19,363 bases of DNA from Puniceicoccales bacterium (GTDB lineage: Bacteria > Verrucomicrobiota > Verrucomicrobiia > Opitutales > JAIRKQ01): assembly GCA_031288455.1 (NCBI GenBank), contig JAITRI010000028.1, positions 1 through 19,363 of the forward strand, in the 5' to 3' direction. The notes beneath the pieces are model-generated. The model saw only the letters and a program-made list of their open reading frames with translations. It was not told where the DNA came from and searched no databases. Within the stretch, counting starts at the first letter, position 1. The number at the start of each line of letters is the position of its first letter. Made by a program: the position numbers and the translations under genes. Shown piece after piece: positions 14,891 through 19,363 of the stretch.

Positions 14891-17800
14891 TTAAAAATTC
14901 TTCGCGGCCATCAGACGATCGTCGTCGAATTTAATGTCCAAACACAGACCCTGCATCTCCTTCACCAGAACATTGAACGACTGCGGAATCCCAGCATCCA
15001 GCGAAGTATCACCCTTCACGATTGACTCGTAAATGCGCGTTCTTCCCTGTGAATCGTCAGATTTTACGGTCAGCAGCTCCTGCAGAGTGTAAGCCGCACC
15101 GTATGCCTCCATCGCCCACACTTCCATCTCTCCGAACCTTTGTCCGCCGTACTGGGCGCGTCCACCGAGCGGCTGCTGCGTGATCAAACTGTAGGGCCCA
15201 ACGGCGCGCGCGTGGACCTTATCGGCAACAAGATGGTTCAGCTTCATCATGTATATGCATCCAACGATAACCTTTTGATCGAACTTTCGGCCAGTTTGTC
15301 CGTCAAATAGGTCAACCTTTCCTCCGCTCGGAAGTCCAGCTTTTTCGTATAATTTTTCGATGCTCTCCTCGGAAACCCCGTCAAACACGGACGTGGCAAC
15401 CTTCATCCCCAGTTTTTTGCAGACCCATCCCAGATGAGTTTCCAACACCTGGCCAACGTTCATGCGGCTTGGCACGCCCAATGGATTCAGAATTATGTCA
15501 ACCGGCGTTCCATCTTCCAAAAATGGCATGTCTTCCGATTTTACGATTTTTGAAACGACACCCTTATTGCCGTGCCGACCAGCCATTTTGTCACCCACCT
15601 GTATTTTGCGCCTGTTTGCAATGAAGACCTTTACATTCTTTATGACACCAGTTTCGTCGATGTCTCCAGCCTCTATGGCCGCAATCCTGCGCAATCGCTC
15701 CTCCTCCAAATCGTCAAACTTCGCCTGATACACAGCGATGACTTCCATTATTTTCGTGCGAACGGGGGAAGATGCCATGTCGACATTTTTCCCGCATGCG
15801 GCGAGCCTGCGCAGTAGAGTTTTCGTGATTTTCCTATTGGCCGGCAGGATCACCTCTCCGCTCTCCAGGTCGATTATATCCAGCGGAATCTTTTCGCCAA
15901 GAAGTATGCTCGAAAATGCCTCCGTCAAATCATCGCGTATGGCATCCGCATGTGCGCGGAATTCTTCATTGGCCTTCTTTATTCTGCGACGACACTCAAT
16001 CTCGGACACATTTTCCCTTTCGTCATCCGTCCTGCTGGAAATTTTAACATCCATAACGGTTCCGTAGCACCCAGCAGGCACGAGCAGCGAAGAGTCCTTA
16101 ACATCGGCCGCTTTTTCTCCGAAAATCGCACGCAGAAGTTTTTCCTCGGGAGCCAGGTCAGTTTCCGTCTTTGGCGTGATCTTCCCAACTAAAATATCGC
16201 CCGGTTTTACCTCCGCACCAATTTTAATGATTCCACTTCTGCTGAGATTTTTCAGCGCATCATCGCCAACGTTTGGAATATCCCGCGTGATTTCTTCCGG
16301 CCCGAGCTTCGTGTCGCGGGCGCTCACCTCGTACTCCTCCACGTGGATGGACGTGAACACGTCATCGCGGATCATGCGCTCATTTAAAATCACAGCGTCT
16401 TCGAAATTATACCCATTCCACGGCATGAACGCCACGAGTACATTTTTTCCGAGCGCCAGTTCCCCATTATCCGTTGCCGCTCCATCCGCGATTACATCTC
16501 CCGCCTTTACCTTCTGATTTTTGCTGACAATTGGCTTCTGGTTAAAGCACGTGGAAGCGTTCGACTTCCAGTACTTCCTCAGTCGGTACACTCTGGCGTC
16601 TTTGCCATCGCATTCCGCCTCATTGAAATTGTCCGGCAGTTTTCCATTTTTTGACACGATAATTTTGTTGCCGTCAACGGAGGCGACAATGCCATTTGCC
16701 TCAGCCAGCACCACATGTCCCGAATCGCACGCCAATTTTTTCTCGATCCCGGTACCAACGAGCGGCGCTTCGGCAATTACCAGCGGGACCGCTTGCCGCT
16801 GCATGTTTGCTCCCATCAGCGCGCGACTGGTATCATCGTGCTCGAGAAACGGAATTAATCCGGCCGCAATGGAAACCACTTGCTTAGGAGAAACGTCCAT
16901 GAAGTCCACATCCTGCGGATCGACTTCCAAAACCTCACTCCCTCTCCTCGCGGTGACTTTGCCTGCCAAATTGCCACTTTCATCGACTTCCGAATTCGCC
17001 TGCGCTATCAGCTTTCCCTCTTCTCTGTCCGCCGATAAATATATTACCTCGTCCATAACTCTGCCATTTTTGACAATGCGATAGGGCGTTTCGATGAATC
17101 CAAAATCATTCACGCGGGCATATATGCTGAGCGAATTAATCAATCCAATATTCGGGCCTTCGGGCGTTTCGATCGGACAAATTCTGCCGTAGTGGGAGGT
17201 GTGCACATCTCTCACTTCCATGCCGGCACGGTCTCTATTCAAGCCGCTCGGGCCGAGCGCTGACAGTCTTCGCTTGTGCGTCAATTCCGACAGCGGATTT
17301 ATCTGATCCATGAATTGCGACAGCTGACTGCGGGCGAAAAAGTCTCTGACAACTGACATCAGCAGCTTGCCATTTACCAGTTTCTGAGGAGAAAGCATGT
17401 CAACGCTCTGGTCCAACAGCGACATTTTTTCGCGAATGACGCGTTCCATTCTGGCCAATCCGATGCGGCATTGATTGACCAGCAGCTCCCCAACACCGCG
17501 TATTCTCCTGCTTCCCAAGCTGTCGATATCGTCGATGAAGCCGCCGCCGGAGCGCAGCAAACACAAATATTTCGTGGCGGCAACGATGTCATCCACATCG
17601 ACCAGCGTATCATCCAGACTTTTATTCAGACCAAGCTTGCTGTTTATTTTATATCTCCCGACTTTGCTCAAATCATAGCGCTTGTTGTCCATGAAATTGC
17701 GAGCGAAAAATGCCCTCGCATTTTGCAAATTCAGCGGCTCGCCGGGGCGAAAATGCTTGTAAATTTCATAGATCGCCTCCTCTTCATTGCGCGCAGTGTC

Positions 17801-18670
17801 CTTCTTCAGACTTCTGATTATGAGCCCACTATCCGCTGACACATTCACAACGGAAATTGACGTGATGCCGGCATCGATGAAACTTTTCAGCATTCCTTTC
17901 CCAAGTGGCTCATAGGCGCGCGCAAGAACAATTCCCTGCGCTATGTCTATCACATCATCCGTCAAAACGACGTCGAGCAGCGATTTGTCCTTCAGCAGAT
18001 CGGCGACTTTGACCTCATCAATTCCATAGAAAAGTGATATCACATCGCGATCTGAACTGTAGCCAAATGCACGCAGCAGCGTCGTCAGGAGAAAACGTCT
18101 GCGCCGCCGCCGCCTGTCCAAATACACGTACAGCAGATCATTTTGATCATTTTGCACCTCGATCCACGTACCTCTGTCTGGCATTATCCTGAACGTGTGC
18201 AGCAATTTTCCGGACACGTGCGAAATGACTTCGAAACATATGCCGGGCGACCTGTGCAATTGGCTGACGATCACACGCTCCGTCCCGCTTACTATGAACG
18301 ATCCGCGTTCGCTCATTATGGGCATCTCTCCCACATAAATTTCCTCCTCGCGGGAATCGTCGCCGTTTGAAATTTTCAGCCGCAAATGCAACGGCGCGCC
18401 ATAGGTGCGCCCCTCCTTTAGGCAAAAATCTTCGGAATATTTTGCCGGCGTCAATTTATAGGAAATATACTCCAGTGAAACCGTTCCATCGTAACTCTTT
18501 ATGGGAAATGTTTTTCGAAACACCGCTTCCAAGCCGACATCTTTCCTGTCCGCCGGATCAACGTCGGCCTGTAGAAACTCATTGAATGAATTTATTTGCG
18601 TCTCGATGAGATAAGGCGGCGTTATCACCTCTTTCAAATTTCCAAAATCAACGCGATTTTCACAACTCAT
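14891..18670 (-). CDS. rpoB: DNA-directed RNA polymerase subunit beta
   Basis: The catalytic beta subunit is 1259 residues from the ATG at 18670. Two in-frame TTG codons lie just upstream at 18682 and 18679 but are less likely starts. The length is close to chlamydial RpoB and shorter than proteobacterial RpoB (about 1340). The rifampicin-binding segment is clear: QLSQFMDQ, then NPLSELTHKRRLSALGP, then GLNRDRAG and CPIETPEGPNIGLI. The positions most often mutated to resistance in E. coli (D516, H526, S531) carry the sensitive residues. Position 518, usually Asn, is Ile (I457 here). Near the C-terminus, GGRAQYGGQRFGEMEVWA is intact. It lies 126 bases after rplL and immediately before rpoC. No Shine-Dalgarno sequence precedes the ATG. 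Confidence 0.97.
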   Translation of the reverse strand: MSCENRVDFGNLKEVITPPYLIETQINSFNEFLQADVDPADRKDVGLEAVFRKTFPIKSYDGTVSLEYISYKLTPAKYSEDFCLKEGRTYGAPLHLRLKISNGDDSREEEIYVGEMPIMSERGSFIVSGTERVIVSQLHRSPGICFEVISHVSGKLLHTFRIMPDRGTWIEVQNDQNDLLYVYLDRRRRRRRFLLTTLLRAFGYSSDRDVISLFYGIDEVKVADLLKDKSLLDVVLTDDVIDIAQGIVLARAYEPLGKGMLKSFIDAGITSISVVNVSADSGLIIRSLKKDTARNEEEAIYEIYKHFRPGEPLNLQNARAFFARNFMDNKRYDLSKVGRYKINSKLGLNKSLDDTLVDVDDIVAATKYLCLLRSGGGFIDDIDSLGSRRIRGVGELLVNQCRIGLARMERVIREKMSLLDQSVDMLSPQKLVNGKLLMSVVRDFFARSQLSQFMDQINPLSELTHKRRLSALGPSGLNRDRAGMEVRDVHTSHYGRICPIETPEGPNIGLINSLSIYARVNDFGFIETPYRIVKNGRVMDEVIYLSADREEGKLIAQANSEVDESGNLAGKVTARRGSEVLEVDPQDVDFMDVSPKQVVSIAAGLIPFLEHDDTSRALMGANMQRQAVPLVIAEAPLVGTGIEKKLACDSGHVVLAEANGIVASVDGNKIIVSKNGKLPDNFNEAECDGKDARVYRLRKYWKSNASTCFNQKPIVSKNQKVKAGDVIADGAATDNGELALGKNVLVAFMPWNGYNFEDAVILNERMIRDDVFTSIHVEEYEVSARDTKLGPEEITRDIPNVGDDALKNLSRSGIIKIGAEVKPGDILVGKITPKTETDLAPEEKLLRAIFGEKAADVKDSSLLVPAGCYGTVMDVKISSRTDDERENVSEIECRRRIKKANEEFRAHADAIRDDLTEAFSSILLGEKIPLDIIDLESGEVILPANRKITKTLLRRLAACGKNVDMASSPVRTKIMEVIAVYQAKFDDLEEERLRRIAAIEAGDIDETGVIKNVKVFIANRRKIQVGDKMAGRHGNKGVVSKIVKSEDMPFLEDGTPVDIILNPLGVPSRMNVGQVLETHLGWVCKKLGMKVATSVFDGVSEESIEKLYEKAGLPSGGKVDLFDGQTGRKFDQKVIVGCIYMMKLNHLVADKVHARAVGPYSLITQQPLGGRAQYGGQRFGEMEVWAMEAYGAAYTLQELLTVKSDDSQGRTRIYESIVKGDTSLDAGIPQSFNVLVKEMQGLCLDIKFDDDRLMAAKNF

Positions 18671-18796
18671 ACTATGCAACAACCCACTTTCGTAAAATTA
18701 CCGCGCGCAACAATCGCAGATCCCGCGACGCCAAAACCACTCGCATAACAAAACACAAATACCACTGGAAGCAAACGCATTCACCAAAAAATAAAA
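18671..18796. other. rplL-rpoB spacer
   Basis: These 126 bases separate rplL from rpoB. In many bacteria this gap holds an attenuator that lowers transcription of the polymerase genes relative to the ribosomal ones. I see no clear hairpin followed by T residues, and no convincing promoter, on the coding strand here. Confidence 0.4.
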
Positions 18797-19180
18797 TTAC
18801 TTCAATTCCACAGTCGCGCCAGCCGCCTCTAGCTTTTTCTTCATTTCATCGGCATCGGCCTTGGACACGGACTCCCTAATCGTTTTCGGCGCCCCTTCCA
18901 CAAGATCTTTGGCCTCCTTCAGCGCAAGTCCAGAAATTTCGCGGACCACTTTAATCACCTCGATCTTCTTGTCGCCGGCCGCCTTCAGCACCACCTCGAA
19001 TTCTGTCTTTTCCTCCGCAACCGCTGCCGGAGCCGACGCTGGAGCCGACGCAAATGCCGCAACGGGAGCTGCCGCACTCACGCCCCATTTCGCCTCCAAC
19101 TCCTTCACAAGGGAAGCGATTTCCAAAACCGACCGCGCACTCAGCCAATCGATCACCTGTTCTTTCGTTATATCTGCCAT
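18797..19180 (-). CDS. rplL: 50S ribosomal protein L7/L12
   Basis: L7/L12 forms the ribosomal stalk that recruits and stimulates GTPase translation factors. The 127-residue product has the family layout. Residues 1-32 are the N-terminal dimerisation helices (ending LVKELEAKWGV), residues about 34-56 are a flexible Ala/Pro-rich hinge, and residues about 58-127 are the C-terminal factor-binding domain. That domain contains EFEVVLKAAGDKKIEVIKVV and the LALKEAKDLVEGAPKTI segment. Length and charge are normal. It follows the probable rplJ end by 88 bases and is read in the same direction as rpoB and rpoC, the usual bacterial order. Confidence 0.98.
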   Translation of the reverse strand: MADITKEQVIDWLSARSVLEIASLVKELEAKWGVSAAAPVAAFASAPASAPAAVAEEKTEFEVVLKAAGDKKIEVIKVVREISGLALKEAKDLVEGAPKTIRESVSKADADEMKKKLEAAGATVELK

Positions 19181-19185
19181 TTTTT

Positions 19186-19191
19186 TCCTTT
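19186..19191 (-). promoter_or_regulatory. Ribosome binding site of rplL
   Basis: AAAGGA on the minus strand lies 5 bases before the rplL ATG. It is the only clear Shine-Dalgarno sequence among the gene starts in the window, and it fits the very high expression expected of L7/L12. Confidence 0.7.
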
Positions 19192-19268
19192 CGAAACATC
19201 ACTAGCGGCGACACAAAACGCCATTTAAGAAACAATTTCCCAGTGAAATTTCATTCCTTTGAAAAATT

Positions 19269-19363
19269 CTATCCCGTTGCCCTCGCTTGTAAGACATTTA
19301 ACATATTCATCTGCGCTGCACACAGTGTGCGCACAAATTTCACGGCGGAAGCGGTGAGCAGTG
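19269..19363 (-). CDS. rplJ: Probable C-terminal end of 50S ribosomal protein L10
   Basis: A minus-strand frame open from the right edge ends in TAG at 19269-19271. Its 30 visible residues include KFVRTLCAA and NMLNVLQARA, which resemble the amphipathic C-terminal helix of L10 that anchors L7/L12. The position directly upstream of rplL is where rplJ lies in nearly all bacteria. A second frame is also open across most of this stretch, so the call rests on position and on the helix-like pattern. Only the 3' end is in the window. Confidence 0.6.
   Translation of the reverse strand, partial: LLTASAVKFVRTLCAAQMNMLNVLQARATG

Noticed and set aside
19254..19362. Second open frame on the minus strand at the right edge as the rplJ end
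   Set aside because: Its product lacks the hydrophobic helix pattern of the L10 C-terminus, while the frame ending at 19269 shows it.

Overview
The window reads as chromosomal sequence of a Gram-negative bacterium. A full set of core genes is present: rplL, rpoB, rpoC, the end of a probable rplJ, miaA, ispF, and the lipopolysaccharide genes lptD and hldD. The RNA polymerase subunits are compact (beta about 1259 aa, beta' about 1388 aa), without the large insertions of proteobacterial homologues. That size fits the Chlamydiae/Verrucomicrobiota side of the tree. My best inference is a member of Verrucomicrobiota (Opitutae-like), possibly host-associated, but no rRNA is present to confirm it.

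Layout, left to right. (1) At 1-600 (+) is the 3' part of a coiled-coil, acidic protein that enters from the left edge. (2) 601-1057 has no gene and carries two copies of a GC-rich double-hairpin palindromic repeat. (3) On the minus strand, in order of transcription, are tRNA-Arg(CCU), ispF, and a three-part protein made of a PTS EIIA domain, a middle domain and a C-terminal diadenylate cyclase (c-di-AMP synthase) domain. The cyclase frame can open with GTG directly after the ispF stop codon. (4) On the plus strand, 3345-8355 holds lptD, miaA, an aldose-epimerase-like gene and hldD. Two of the four make the outer membrane: LptD inserts LPS and HldD makes the heptose precursor of its core. (5) 8492-10507 (+) is a 671-residue protein I do not recognise, with a helical middle and a long low-complexity C-terminus. 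(6) On the minus strand, converging on it, is the ribosomal protein/RNA polymerase block (rplJ end)-rplL-rpoB-rpoC.

The most notable point is the EIIA/diadenylate cyclase fusion, which suggests that c-di-AMP synthesis responds to the phosphorylation state of a phosphotransferase system. Second is the loss of three of the four zinc ligands of the second zinc site in RpoC, in an otherwise intact subunit. Other points are a cysteine arrangement in LptD resembling the E. coli disulfide set, a near absence of Shine-Dalgarno sequences (rplL is the clear exception), and two proteins without recognised family (the left-edge coiled coil and the 671-aa protein). I found no CRISPR array, insertion sequence, prophage or rRNA.
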